A DNA stretch of 64,000 bases from Microbotryum silenes-acaulis (taxonomy: Eukaryota > Basidiomycota > Microbotryomycetes > Microbotryales > Microbotryaceae): NCBI GenBank assembly GCA_003665825.1, contig QPFY01000004.1, positions 620,001-684,000 on the forward strand. Reading direction: 5' to 3'. Position 1 is the stretch's first letter; each line of letters starts with the position of its first letter. Made by a program: the position numbers and the translations under genes. The notes beneath the pieces are model-generated. The model searched no databases, was not told where the DNA came from, and was given only the letters and a program-made list of their open reading frames with translations. Below are positions 33,314-44,059 of this stretch, one piece after another.

Positions 33314-34246
33314 ATGGCCCCGATCGCGCGCGACAACCAGCTCAAGACGCCGTACACGGTGCTCGATACGGACCCGCACGCCACGCGGGTGATCAAGTAC
33401 ATGCGACCGGCCGATTATGCCGCTTGGGCTGGCATGACCGCAGCCGCTCCTTTGGCGTTTTATGGGTTGGGTGAGTTGGACTCGGCAGCGACACCGCCGG
33501 AGGACCGCGATGTGCGAAGGGGGAGCAGCATCGACGCGGGCGAAGGCGCTCTGCAGAACCGCACAGAGACGAACAGGACAGAACTGATCATCACCTCCAT
33601 CCCATCGTAGAACTGGCGGACCCGACCAAGATGACCCGAGCAGGCCTGCGCCCGGCCCTGCGACTGACCGCCTTCCTCGGCTTCACCGGCGGCTTCCTCC
33701 TCGCGTACCAGACTTCGTCCCGTCAGTATTTCGAACCTTGCAATCTCTCAACCTTCCCGCCGTCCAGCTTGCGTACTCAAAAACTGACGCGACCGTCTCC
33801 CCTCTCATCCTTGTATCACATTCCGTTCCCTCCTCTCGATCCCAGTCCGTCTCTGGGGCTGGAAGGAGAACCTCGCCGAGGAGAAGGCGATCGAGCAGGA
33901 GATGACCGCTTTGGCCAAGGCAGGAAAACCTCTGTACGGCGAACAGACGTTGCCGCCTTACATCCAGGGCGTCGCGCATAGGAATTCGATCTGGTCTCAG
34001 GTCAGTCCAGTCTCTAGATCAACTGAGAAACGAGGCGCGCTGATGAACTTTTTCGCGTCAATCTTGACCACAGCTCAAGTTCGGTGTCATGCCTTGGTGA
34101 GGACACACTCGGAATCCTTCGAAAATCGTGTTGGCAAACAGTATGGACTGACTCTTGTGTCATCCACCCCGATCAGGTTCAACTTTGTCCGACACCCGCA
34201 CCACGGCGTCGACGTGTCTAAATACGAGACAAGCAAGGACGAGTAG
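33314..34246 (+). CDS. Mitochondrial complex I subunit NUXM (fungal 21 kDa / 20.9 kDa type)
   Basis: Exons 33314-33470, 33611-33721, 33846-34000, 34074-34096 and 34177-34246 give 171 aa, close to the expected size. The sequence opens PYTVLDTDPHATRVIKYMRP. Two likely membrane helices follow (YAAWAGMTAAAPLAFYGLE and LTAFLGFTGGFLLAYQ). The C-terminal domain has LWGWKENLAEEKAIEQEM, NSIWSQLKFGVMPWFNFVRH and HGVDVSKYE, typical of the fungal NADH:ubiquinone oxidoreductase accessory subunit. Its role is structural in complex I of the inner membrane. Exon 4 is only 23 nt; it is required to link SQ to WFNF in frame. Identification is from remembered family pattern and not from a search. Confidence 0.85.
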
Positions 34247-34651
34247 AGCCTGACAGCGGTTATATGTGCAAGAGCGCTGGAGATGTATTTTGGATCCAGT
34301 CCGGTGTGGGGTCGAGCAGGAGTGCAGGCGTAGCCATGTCGTCGGAGTAGGCGGGCAGCGGTCTGTGGTTTGATTTCGAACTTTTGGGTGTTTTGGCCGA
34401 TCTGCAATTTGTTTTCTTCTCCCTCCCTCCCTCCCTTATGTCTACGACATCGAGGCTATGCGGATGTCGAGAAGCAGACAACCCGCTACTCTGGAAGCCA
34501 TTGCGGAGCTAACCTCACAGATCCTATAACGCAAAAACTCGTAAGGCAGGTTCAATCGATTCTTCACTATGTTTAGACCTGTAGCGATCCGCATAGCCCT
34601 CTGCCACTCTTCCAGTCCTCCGCAAAACAACGTGCAGTGCCATCTCTTCTT
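34247..34651. other. Convergent 3' region between NUXM and Tsc13 genes
   Basis: No gene seen. It contains a ccctccctccctccc tract near 34421. Confidence 0.5.
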
Positions 34652-36308
34652 TCATGCCAAAAAGGGGAACATGGCCTTCCTTCCCCTCGGGTAGTCCTTG
34701 CCAAATTCTTTGCGGTATCTGCGGTGCTTCTTGACGGCCCAGACGTACATCTGTACGACCGCGACGACGGAGAAGAAGGCCGCTGGTAGAGATGGAGCAA
34801 AGGAGTAGTCTTTTCAGCATCAACTCTTCCCCCAGGCCCACTTTGTATCACGCACCAGCATAATCCAACGTCAAACCCGTAAAAGCGACCCAAGCGATCG
34901 TTTCGAAAAAGTAATTCGGGCACGACACCAGACCGAAACCGTAACCACGGGGGATCGCTCGGGTCTTAGTTCCAGCGGGGCGGAGGTTGCGTAGGGTGAT
35001 GTGCGTCGACAGGTTCGAGAGCTCACCAAACTGCGTGATTGATGATAAGTGGGGGGGGGGATAATCAGTGGTTGTGGTTGCTAGTTCGAGTTTGGGGAGT
35101 GGTGGGGGTACTCACAGCCCAAAGAGCGACCCAGGCGTAGATCCACTTGTCCGTGTCCCTGATCGTTCCCTTGAGCGCTTGGGCACCGTTCCATGGACCG
35201 TACAAGGGAGGTGCGAGCAAGAGGCCCGAGAGACCCCAGTAATGGCCGCAGCTAAAGAAAGCGCGTTCTTTCGGGGTCAGTGCTTGTGCGCGAAGCAGAG
35301 AAATTGGAGGGAAAGCGGAAGGGACCAACTTTTTAAAGAGGTTGAAGAGGGGCATTGTCGCTGATGAGAAACGGTGCACACTGGCGACCGTCCCAAGGAC
35401 CGTATTCAGATATCTGGTAAAGATTGAATAGGGACCGCTTTGAACGCTCACAAGATGGTCTCGAGTTCACGCTTGACATAATGTCCAACTACGAGCGCGA
35501 GAGCGATCCTGTCCGAGAGGAGAGAGGAGGGTGATCCGGTGTCAGTCCACAGGGTTTGGAGAGAGTATGAGATGACCGATGGCCTACTTTTGCATCCTCG
35601 AATGGACAAAGTCCTGTCGGTAGATCAACTTTGAGCCAAAGTAGAAGATGGGGTGGATGAAGAGAGGGCCGGCCTGTGTTCATGTGGGGGGAAGGGAAAG
35701 GAATGGGAGGTTGAATCAGTCAGTACTCTGGCTGAGGTCTGACGAGGACAATTCTGAAGGTCGCCTCACGTATTCCGACATGAACTGTTGGCCATCCGGG
35801 TCAAGTACAAGGCTCGTCAGCTGACACACTCCGAGCACGCCGATGACCGAACTGAGGCCCCGCGCGGAAGCTCCGAGCGACGTACGACCGCCGACCAAGC
35901 TGTGAGTAGGCGCACCTAGTACAGTCAGCAGTGCAACCAACTTGTAAAAGAACATTTGCGGATTGCGAACCCACACATTTGGGGCCCCAAGTCCTTGATC
36001 TCGAGCTTGTCGCCATCGTTGACGCCAAAGTCGACGACTTTCTTGTCCTCGTCATCCAACGGGAGCTTCTTGTCGAGCGTGGTGATCCTTTGACGATGGA
36101 AGCCGAGCTGTTACAATGAGCAAGTTGGTCAGCAAACACGCTGAAGTTTTTGGGGTCGGGGGGGAATAGGAGGGGCAAGACCGACCTTGGTCTGCTTCTC
36201 GATCTGTCGCTTCAACTCGCCGACGGTCGGCTGCTTCGAACTGAGCGAGACGGTGAGAGGGAACCGCTTGGAAGGGCGCCCGCCACGCGTTTGGATCGTC
36301 AACTCCAT
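34652..36308 (-). CDS. TSC13: Very-long-chain enoyl-CoA reductase (Tsc13/TECR)
   Basis: Exons read leftwards: 36308-36186, 36107-35977, 35899-35770, 35673-35588, 35508-35452, 35380-35330, 35251-35116, 35030-34856 and 34782-34652 (339 aa). A ubiquitin-like N-terminus (LTIQTRGGRPSKRFPLTVSL) leads to DKLEIKDLGPQI, then AGPLFIHPIFYFGSKLIY, VHRFSSATMPLFNLFKN, HYWGLSGLLL and the steroid-5-alpha-reductase-like C-terminus (GELSNLSTHITLRNLRPAG, RGYGFGLVSCPNYFFETIAW, VKKHRRYRKEFGKDYP). It catalyses the last step of the ER very-long-chain fatty-acid elongation cycle, reducing trans-2-enoyl-CoA with NADPH. Exon 3 adds ~30 residues after DLGPQI relative to my memory of the family; its acceptor (35899) could instead lie further in. 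Upstream in-frame codons exist before ATG 36308 but lack Tsc13 character. Confidence 0.9.
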
Positions 36309-36762
36309 AGTTGAGGTCGAGCGAGTTGGACTGTGCGGGTGGTGTGGTGTGGGAGCGAACAAGAAAGAGGAGCGTGAAATGCCGATGACGATCACTTTGC
36401 GCGCCCAACCAAAAAGACCAAATAACGGTCACCAACCGGCCAGGGATGGGCCCGAAGACCGGAGTATGACATCTCGACAATTCGGGCATCGATCAAAGAT
36501 CGGAATCAAAGTATTACATTTACTCAGAACAAAAACTTATCAACTGCGAGTGGGAAACGGAAAACAGCAGAGGGGAAGGAATTTCATCGGCTCGAACGAT
36601 TGCCGACTGAGTCGCACGAGCCGTGTCAAAAGTATGTACGGTCAAGTCATTCCGAGGCATAAACAGGAGAGATGCACATGGTATCTACGTCTCAGAGAAC
36701 AGATCAAGACAGATCAAGTGGCTGATCAGTTCTGCTGAAGCGACTCTGGGTTGATTTGCCGT
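36309..36762. other. Intergenic region between Tsc13 and I9-domain genes
   Basis: About 450 bp, both genes on the minus strand. I looked for a subtilase catalytic domain continuing from the I9 gene and saw none in any frame. Confidence 0.55.
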
Positions 36763-37403
36763 TCAAAAAGTCGTCGTTTTCGCTCCTGCGCTTGCGCCTC
36801 CTTGATGATGCATCACTCGGACGGGTGAAACGTTCTACATTCGCCCAAATCCGAAATCAGTCCCGCGTTTCAGACAGCGCTCCTAGTACTCACCTTGACA
36901 TCCTGGATCCTCTGCAAATGCGACTTTGTGGTCTCGTCGCCGACTCTGAAACTCGCACCGGTAAAGAGATCGCTCTTGTAGACGTGCTTGACCTCGGCTT
37001 CAGGGTGCGCTTGTTTGACGTTCTCGATCAACTTGTCGACCGCGTCCGAGATGGCCTTGAACGGGAGAGGAAGGGGGTCAGCTCGGTCAGCCTCTCAGGG
37101 GTCAGCGTATCAGGCATCAGCGCATGTGCTCAGTGCATGTGCAGTGCCTACCTTCTCGACCGAACCGGATGATCCAGCGACGGCGGGTGTCTCAATCTCG
37201 ACAATGTACGAGTTTGCCGCGAGCGAATTGGCGTTGGAGGTTTGCATGTTGAACACCAACTGCGCTGAGAGAGGCTCCTGGTCCGATTCGGATGTGAAAG
37301 GAGGATACGAGGAGTCGTCGTGGGATGTGGCGGTGACGAGGTGCGAGCACTGCACGAGCAAGAGCGAGAGGAGGACAGTCAAGACGGTCGACGCAAGTCT
37401 CAT
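36763..37403 (-). CDS. Secreted stand-alone inhibitor-I9 (subtilase propeptide-like) protein
   Basis: Exons read leftwards: 37403-37152, 37055-36894 and 36834-36763 (161 aa). The start MRLASTVLTVLLSLLLVQCS is a clear signal peptide. The domain runs from NSYIVEIETPAV through AISDAVDKLIENVKQAHP, VKHVYKSDLFTGASFRVG and HLQRIQDVKNVSPVRVMH, the usual pattern of the I9 propeptide of secreted subtilases, including the closing V-x-x-V-x-P-V segment. It then stops 16 residues later (GASAGAKTTTF), and no Asp/His/Ser protease domain follows before the Tsc13 gene. Stand-alone I9 proteins are known as subtilase inhibitors or chaperones; alternatively this is a protease gene cut short by deletion. Splice junctions are clean, favouring an expressed gene. 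Confidence 0.7.
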
Positions 37404-38091
37404 TCGCTGGGATATGTAAGCGTCAGAGAAGTAGGGTGGGGTCAGTCGGGCGGACTGAAAAGGAGCTAAAAGGTGCGAGCGTGTCAGGTGGGGGGGAACG
37501 AAGTGACTCGACGACTGGCGCCGCGTGACCGGGGGTGGTGACGTACCCGCGAGTACCCGGGCCGCGCGGGTAATAAAACTCGTACTCGGGAATAGTAGTC
37601 TCCAATTCAGAGATAGTTCCGTTAGAGGATATACAAGCAACAAAATGTCTCTGTAAGCCACCAAAGGGGGTTTTAGTGGGTATGGTTGATCCTGGAGCAG
37701 GGTCAATGAGTCCTACACTACTGGCTTCTGCCAGTGTGCGTAACAGCATTCCCTCCGACTTTTCCGAAGATTTCTAGGTACTAATATAATTATGCTGTTA
37801 ATGAAGTCTATCAAATAAATAAATAAATGTGGGCCGAAAATGGAAACGCCGGGAGCGACTCTTCCTCCGTGGGAGTGCAGCCAGCTCTCGGTTTCTGCCC
37901 TCGATCCGCGTGCTGGACACGCTCATCGCTGGTACCGGACCAACCAGACCAAGTCCCAAGGCTACTCTATCCTCCAGCATCCAAGCTACTGCTCTCGCTG
38001 CGAAGCAGCCGGGCGTGCACACCTTCCAGAATCCGACACGTCGACTGGGGCAGCAACCGACCCCGTCTTCGTCCCCATCCTCGTCCACGGA
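37404..38091. other. Divergent promoter region, possibly with a decayed coding relic
   Basis: It lies between the I9 gene and CDK7. On the minus strand a frame at ~37749-37560 reads like part of a protein (SSVGLIDPAPGSTIPTKTPF, HFVACISSNGTISELETTIP) but has no supported gene around it. An (aaat)n run is at ~37811-37830. In-frame codons extend upstream of the CDK7 ATG to 37840. Confidence 0.4.
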
Positions 38092-39488
38092 ATGGAAGCC
38101 GCCGAAGCGGCCAACAACAAGATCCAATCGCTCTACAGCAAGGACAATAAAGTCGGAGAAGGTACCTATGCCGTCGTTTACGCCGGAAGGGAACTCAAGA
38201 CGGGCAGACCGGTCGCTATCAAAAAGGTTCAGCCCAATCCTCCTCGTTCGTGTCCGTTCGCTCCCTGAGCTAAATCGTTTCACCCCATCTCGACGTAGAT
38301 CAAAGTTGGTCAATTCAAAGATGGGCTGGACATGTCCGCCGTGAGAGAAGTCAAGTTTCTACGCGAGCTCAAGCACCCCAACGTCATCGAGGTTCGTATC
38401 CCTCGCCTCGCACTCCACCCCCACACGCGCAAATCTGCTGACTCCGATCCTTGCCTGTCGCAGCTCCTCGACGTCTTCTCCAACAAGTCCAACCTCAACC
38501 TCGTACTCGAATTCCTCGAAGCCGACCTGGAAGGCGTCATCAAGGACAGGTCGCTCGTCTTCCAGGCCGCCGACATCAAGTCGTGGATGCTCATGACTTT
38601 CAAGGGGCTTGAATTTTGCCATCGCAATTGGATATTGCATCGAGTCAGTGCGAGTTGAGCGGAGCAGAGTCAAGACCGACAAACGCTTGAAGCTGATACA
38701 CTGCCCACCAGGATATGAAACCCAACAACTTGTTGATCGCCTCGAACGGCGTACTCAAAATCGCCGATTTCGGTCTCGCACGAGAATACGCCGACCCGTC
38801 CTCCACAGCCCGCATGACCTCCCAAGTCGTCACGCGCTGGTACCGAGCCCCCGAACTCTTGTTCGGTGCGCGGTCCTACTCGACCGCTGTGGATAATTGG
38901 GCCGCTGGGTGCATTTTTGCAGAGTTGATGTTGAGGGTGCCTTATATGGCCGCGGAGAGTGATGTCGAGCAGTTGAACGTCATCTTCTCGGCCCTGGGGA
39001 CACCGACGGAGAAGGACTGGCCTGTGAGTGCTTGCTTGATTGCTTCATGCTCAAGGTCGAATCGTTCGCTCATGGCTCCGATACCACGTCCCGTCTCTCC
39101 GAAGGGCCACAAATCCCTCCCAGACTACATATCCCTCGAACCGCCCAAACCGCGCCAAGACCTCCGTCTCCTCTTCTCCGCCGCTTCCAACGAGGCCATA
39201 GACCTCCTCACCCGACTACTCCTCTACGACCCCCGAAAACGTATCTCGACCAAGAACGCCTTGTTGCATACTTACTTCTCCAAACATCCCCTCCCTACAC
39301 CACCGGGGAAGTTACCAAAACCTAGCAAGGTGGAGAAGAAGAAGGAGGTGGAGGAAGGGATGGAAGCGATTGGGGAGGGGGATGCGGAGGGGGTAAGAAA
39401 GAAGAAGAATGGAAAGAGACGTGGGGAGCGCTTTGAGGATGGGTTGGATGCGGCGAGGAAGAAGGTTGCCAGGAAGTTGGAGTTCTGA
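38092..39488 (+). CDS. KIN28: Cyclin-dependent kinase 7 / Kin28, TFIIH kinase
   Basis: Exons 38092-38226, 38299-38391, 38464-38643, 38712-39023 and 39105-39488 give 367 aa. Landmarks are KVGEGTYAVVY with Lys in VAIKK (residue 44), the cyclin-contact helix DMSAVREVKFLRELKHPN, the HRD Asp (137) in HRDMKPNNLL, DFG (Asp155), and an activation segment MTSQVVTRWYRAPELL with the predicted activating Thr at ~172. The lobe WPGHKSLPDYISLEPP is the CDK7/Kin28 signature compared with GMKSLPDY. With cyclin H and Mat1 it would phosphorylate Ser5 of the RNA polymerase II CTD. The C-terminus has a Lys/Glu-rich extension. ATG 38092 was taken because the kinase core begins just after it; the frame is open back to an ATG at 37840. 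The last intron (39024-39104, 81 nt) has no stop and is frame-neutral. Confidence 0.93.
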
Positions 39489-39728
39489 GGACCGGGTCGT
39501 GTCGTACTATCGCATGAACAGTGAATAATTAGAAACATTGTAATATTTCGGCGAAAATAGATCCGGTCATCAGAGCGATAGCCTACAGTACACCAAACAA
39601 AAACCAGCAAAATGAAGCAACAAAGGAAAGAGAAGGAGCACGGTAGGGTCACAACATGGATACTGAACAAGGCGAACGACATGCGGGGCACAGATAGAAA
39701 AGAAGTGTGTGGTCTCTATGGAGAGTCA

Positions 39729-41138
39729 TTAGGAGAGGTCCAAGTCGAAATGGGACCAATAGCCCAAACCGGTCCGCTGCTCCTTCGCCCCCGCAACGGC
39801 GAAGAGGAACCATTGCTCCGAGTGAAGTTTTTCCAATCGGCGGTGTCGCCGACGAGGTGGGGAGGCCGAGGCGTGAGGATCGTTTGATAAGCCATCTATC
39901 ATCGGATGGGTTTGAAGAGAGCTCGTCGGTTTGGAAGGACTTTGGCTCCCTTGGCGAGGGAGGGATCGACGAATGACCGCGAGGTCGACGAATCGAGCGT
40001 CGTATTCGTCGGAATCATCGTCGTCCTCTTCGTCGGAGACCACAGGGGACGATGATCGAGGATCCTGTGGACATGCTTCGTCAAAGGGCCTAGGCCAAAG
40101 TGTTTCTTCCCGTCGACCCAAGGAACACGTCGCAGACAGCATCGACTTGCTAATCTTGAGTGAGCCGCCCATCGAGGTTCGGCGAGGAGTTCTTCGGTCG
40201 AGCGAGGATCCAGGTTCTCTCCCTCGGCCTCGACTATCGCCTGTTGAACGGCGTTCGGGTCGTACGCGAGAGGAACGACGACCACTCGATGAGGATGCGG
40301 TCGACTTGAGCTTGAGTGCGCTCGAGGGTTCTCGGGCCAGGGTCGCGGGAGGCGCAGGAGGGGCAACGGGCAATGACAAGGCTTTTCGATGAGGCGAAGG
40401 AGGCGGACTCGCGAGTGGACAAAGAGGAGGCGCAGTCGTGGCGAGTGGACAAAGAGGAGGTGCGCTCGCGTCGCCGTAGGACTGCTGCTCGCCGGCGTGG
40501 GTGATGGAACTCGTGCCGAGGCCGTGGTCCGATGGGCAGCAAGTTGGGGGAGACCAGAACGAAAGATCATCCTCCTCCTCGACCCAGGGGACTTCCTTGC
40601 ATCCGGCCGGGATGTTTCTGGTGATGCTCTTGCTCAAGTTGCGACGCGGGGACGGAGGTGAGGGGGGCATCTGCGGAGCAGCGCAAGATCGGTGGAAGAA
40701 GTTCAGAGATGAGGCCACGTTCGGTCGAGCGATGTCCGAAAAGTTAATGTCCTCGAGATGTGTTGGGAGCGGGGTAGGTTCGTGATCACTTGGGGCAAGG
40801 TCGAAGGGTTTATGGTGACCTCGTTTGTCGAGTGGCCCCAGTCCCAGACCCAGCGTATCCAAGGCGAGGCGGCTACTGTCCCACGTTGCGTCTACGCGGT
40901 GCTCGTCCGTCGAATTGTGCATGACGACGTCCAAGTCGGTCTCGTCGGCTTTATCGGCCAAGCAATGATCCCTACGATCGTGAAGGGCAAGTGGTGGTGT
41001 CGGGAGCAGTCGTTGCTCCAAAACTTGCACGTGCGGGTGTTGGCCACATTCGGGAAAGAGTTCGCCTAGAGACAAAGCGGTGTCTGAGCCACTGGCGTCT
41101 GGGTGGAACAGGAGCGCTGGACGCGAGGTCCTCGACAT
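39729..41138 (-). CDS. Orphan protein, largely disordered
   Basis: A single open frame of 469 aa from the ATG at 41138 (MSRTSRPALLF); the frame extends further upstream to 41351 with other Met codons (e.g. 41306). No recognisable domain. Features are a Pro/Ser-rich middle with repeated PPLCPLA, an Arg-rich segment (SSGRRSSRVRPERRSTGDSR), an acidic patch (SDEEDDDDSDEYDARF) followed by VDLAVIRRSLPRQ, and a C-terminal piece LEKLHSEQWFLFAVAGAK that looks folded. Low complexity means some of the openness could be compositional, but length, codon regularity and the ordered C-terminus favour a real gene. It is convergent with CDK7, with 240 bp between stops. Confidence 0.6.
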   Translation of the reverse strand: MSRTSRPALLFHPDASGSDTALSLGELFPECGQHPHVQVLEQRLLPTPPLALHDRRDHCLADKADETDLDVVMHNSTDEHRVDATWDSSRLALDTLGLGLGPLDKRGHHKPFDLAPSDHEPTPLPTHLEDINFSDIARPNVASSLNFFHRSCAAPQMPPSPPSPRRNLSKSITRNIPAGCKEVPWVEEEDDLSFWSPPTCCPSDHGLGTSSITHAGEQQSYGDASAPPLCPLATTAPPLCPLASPPPSPHRKALSLPVAPPAPPATLAREPSSALKLKSTASSSSGRRSSRVRPERRSTGDSRGRGREPGSSLDRRTPRRTSMGGSLKISKSMLSATCSLGRREETLWPRPFDEACPQDPRSSSPVVSDEEDDDDSDEYDARFVDLAVIRRSLPRQGSQSPSKPTSSLQTHPMIDGLSNDPHASASPPRRRHRRLEKLHSEQWFLFAVAGAKEQRTGLGYWSHFDLDLS

Positions 41139-41969
41139 GATCAGGAGTGAGCGCGCACGGGGCGCCGAACTCGCAGTGCTGAGCCAGGGCCGCTCGGCGG
41201 GCCGGTGGCTGTGACTCGAGAACACGCGGCTATTTGACGAACAGTGTGCCGATGGCAAGTGGTGGGAGATGGTGTCGCACCAATGGTCGGAAGCGGGACG
41301 TGGCATCCCTCTACTGATCGGGCGTAAGTTGCCCGCGGTGTCGATTTGCACTCATTTCACGGTCAAGTTTTATCGAGATCGGAACGGCGGCTATCAGACT
41401 TAGTTGAAGTTCAGAAGTTCACATTACTTCCTACGTCAGTCTGGACCTTTGCTTGATCCTCGAATGGTACCTGGCCTTCTAATCCTGGTTTCTAGGTATG
41501 GTGGGTGAATCAGGTACCTGAAAGCGATGCGAGGCCTCAATTGGTTCAACTTCGACCGACAGCACTCGCAAAGTGATCGACTCTACGATCGAGGATAGGA
41601 ATCAAGGGCGATCGCTCTCGGCTGAGCCAACGGCTTTTGACGGGCGGACCGGCGCAGACCGGCGCGCTGGGCTGAGCGCTGAGCTATACGGCACCGCGTC
41701 ACGCTCGTCATTTGGGTCGCAAACGTGGATAACCCGTGAGGTGGTGGCTTCACATGGCTTTCGCTCTCCAGCTACTCGACTCAGCCCAATTCAGCCCAAA
41801 CGCAACGCCATCGAGACACCTACGACGTGATCGACTCGTTCGTGTCCCTACATTGACTCAAACAGCTGCTCCCGGCCACATATTCGCCCCTCGGCGCCGC
41901 CTCAGCGCCCAAGAGCGCTACCCCAAGTGGGGCGCAACCGACTCGACTGAGCCCAGTTTGTGAATCGCA
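41139..41969. other. Divergent intergenic region
   Basis: Promoters of the orphan gene on the minus strand and the membrane-anchored gene on the plus strand. An 8-bp perfect inverted repeat (ggtacctg ... caggtacc, ~41467 and ~41511) lies inside it. No gene seen. Confidence 0.45.
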
Positions 41970-43904
41970 ATGGGCCTGGTCGGATCTTTGCTGGCGTTTG
42001 CGGTTGCACTCGCATCCATTCTCTACCTCTTACCGACGCCACCGACCAGCCTCGGCCCTCCCAAGCTACGCAACACCCCTCTCAATCGAGCCGGCCCCGT
42101 GCTCGCCTCGATCATCCGCAAGCTCGAACTCGATGGACTCACCATCATACCCGTGTACGTCACATGCTCAAGATCAGGAAAGAAATAAAATGCTCACCCT
42201 GGACCACACCTACCGCCATTGTAGTGTCAAGATGCCGCCGGTCAAGCTCACGCTCAAGGTGCCACTGACAACCAAGCGGTTACGTATCGTCATCAAGTCG
42301 ACTGCATCCGAACTCGTCTTCACTCGACTGAGGGTCGGTCAAGTCGCAACAAGATGCATCGATGCCGGTCGCTCCCCTATCGACGTCAAGGTCGACCAAG
42401 TTTCGACCATCCTTTCGGGGAGCTTCTCCATCACCGCGACCGCCCGCTTCGTTCCGCAAGGAATGAATCTCAACGACGAGAATACGCTCAGACCATGGAA
42501 ATGGACAGGATCGGGTCGAGTCGAGGCCGACATTGACGATGCTGCGATCGCGCTGGGCGTGCAACTCGTTCGTGGGACGACTGCGGATGAGGTGCCGAAA
42601 ATTGAGGTGCTTTCGACCAACGTCGACGAAGGCTCGATCAACATGCTCGCCATCAAAGGATTTGGACCTTGGGGTGGACTCGTGACCAAGGTGACACCCT
42701 TTGTCAAAGGGACGATCCTCATTCGATGGCCCGTCAAGCTCATTTCCGACGTTTTGATCCGAGACATGGCCGAGGGGCCAGCCGTCGACGACATTGCCGA
42801 AGGCCTCTTCAAATTCGTCAACAAACACGTCAATATGCAAACCTACGACGCCATGGTTGACGATGAGCGCGAAAAGGAAGTCTCGACACCCCTCGATGCC
42901 TCGAGTCTAGCTCCACCATCTGCGACGTCGGGGTCGACAGAGTCTCCTCTACCGCCCTCTTCCGCCGCAAGTGTCGAGACGAACTCGCCGACTCCCACCA
43001 GCTCCGAAGCAGGGGGCGAGGTTACCGCGACCGTGCAAGAATCGCTTCCGATGACGACGAACTTCCGCATGCACTCGCACCTCATCGGTCCGACGCGGTT
43101 GCACAACTTCTTCCTTCCCGATTACAGTCCACCCTTGTACCGACCCGGGGGAACTCGTGCGACGTTACAGTCGTTCAATAAGCTCACTTCGGAGATTCAG
43201 TTGCAATTGTCCGAATCGGGACTGACCACACTGGCGTTCGACCGCGCTTCACTCGCTTTCGATCCTCCTCGAAGCCCAGACATTTCGGGCAAGAAGAAGC
43301 ACAAGCAGAAGCAGCCCTCAGTCGAAGCGGGGATCGAAGGTGGTGATCTAGTCGTCACCGTCCACGACCTGGCCGTCATCCTCGAATTCAACTTCAAGAT
43401 ATTTGCCGAAACGGCCCAAATACTCCAATGGACGACAGGGTTGAAAAAGATTGGCCAAAAAGGACGTTCGACCACGACGGTCACGGCGAGGACGTTACAG
43501 ATTCGGTTCGAGTTGTTGGGCAATCGATCGAGACAGGGCGCACCGTACGAGTTGAAGGCGACATCGATAAGTCCTTTTACGACGATCGTCTCCAAGACTG
43601 TTTTGGAGGATTCCAAATTGCAGTTGGGGGTCGAGGTGATGAATTTTATCACTGAATCGCTCAAGGTCAGCTCGAGGGTGACCAAGCGCTGTACAAGGTT
43701 GCGACAGAAGCTGATCAAATACCTCCCCTCCCACAGACCCAAATCGCTGCTGCTGCCTCCCTTGTCATCGGTCAATTCATGAAGGATGCCGTGCGCAATT
43801 ACCTCCAAAAAGCGATGGACGGCATTGAGGAAAAGCTGCGAGACGTAGGCGTTGAATTACCTAACGGTCTGCGTGGGCTCGAACCCGAGCACGAAGGCGA
43901 GTAA
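41970..43904 (+). CDS. Membrane-anchored protein of unknown function
   Basis: Exons 41970-42154, 42225-43665 and 43737-43904 give 597 aa. The N-terminus MGLVGSLLAFAVALASILYL is an uncleaved-looking signal anchor. After it comes a long mixed beta/alpha region with alternating patterns (VKLTLKVPLTTKRLRIVIKS, LSGSFSITATARFVPQ, VEADIDDAAIALGVQLVRG, VTPFVKGTILIRWPVKLISD), a Ser/Thr/Pro linker around residues 300-345, a second similar region (LQLSESGLTTLAFDRASLAF), and an amphipathic C-terminus (SLVIGQFMKDAVRNYLQKAM). The alternating hydrophobicity recalls lipid-binding TULIP-like fungal proteins, but this is only an impression. Splice joints are clean; the last exon restores TESLK-TQIAAAASLV continuity. 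Confidence 0.75.
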
Positions 43905-44059
43905 ACAGCCTCCTGTACCCTTTGTTCCCATTTCCTGTTGTGTGCAGTGCCTGTAGCCGGATCGATCTATTGTGATGTACGATAAAGAATGATTTGAATG
44001 GCGGAAGACATGTGCTGCATAAAACAAGAGGGCAAGAACGAATTGCACAAAGCCAAGCC

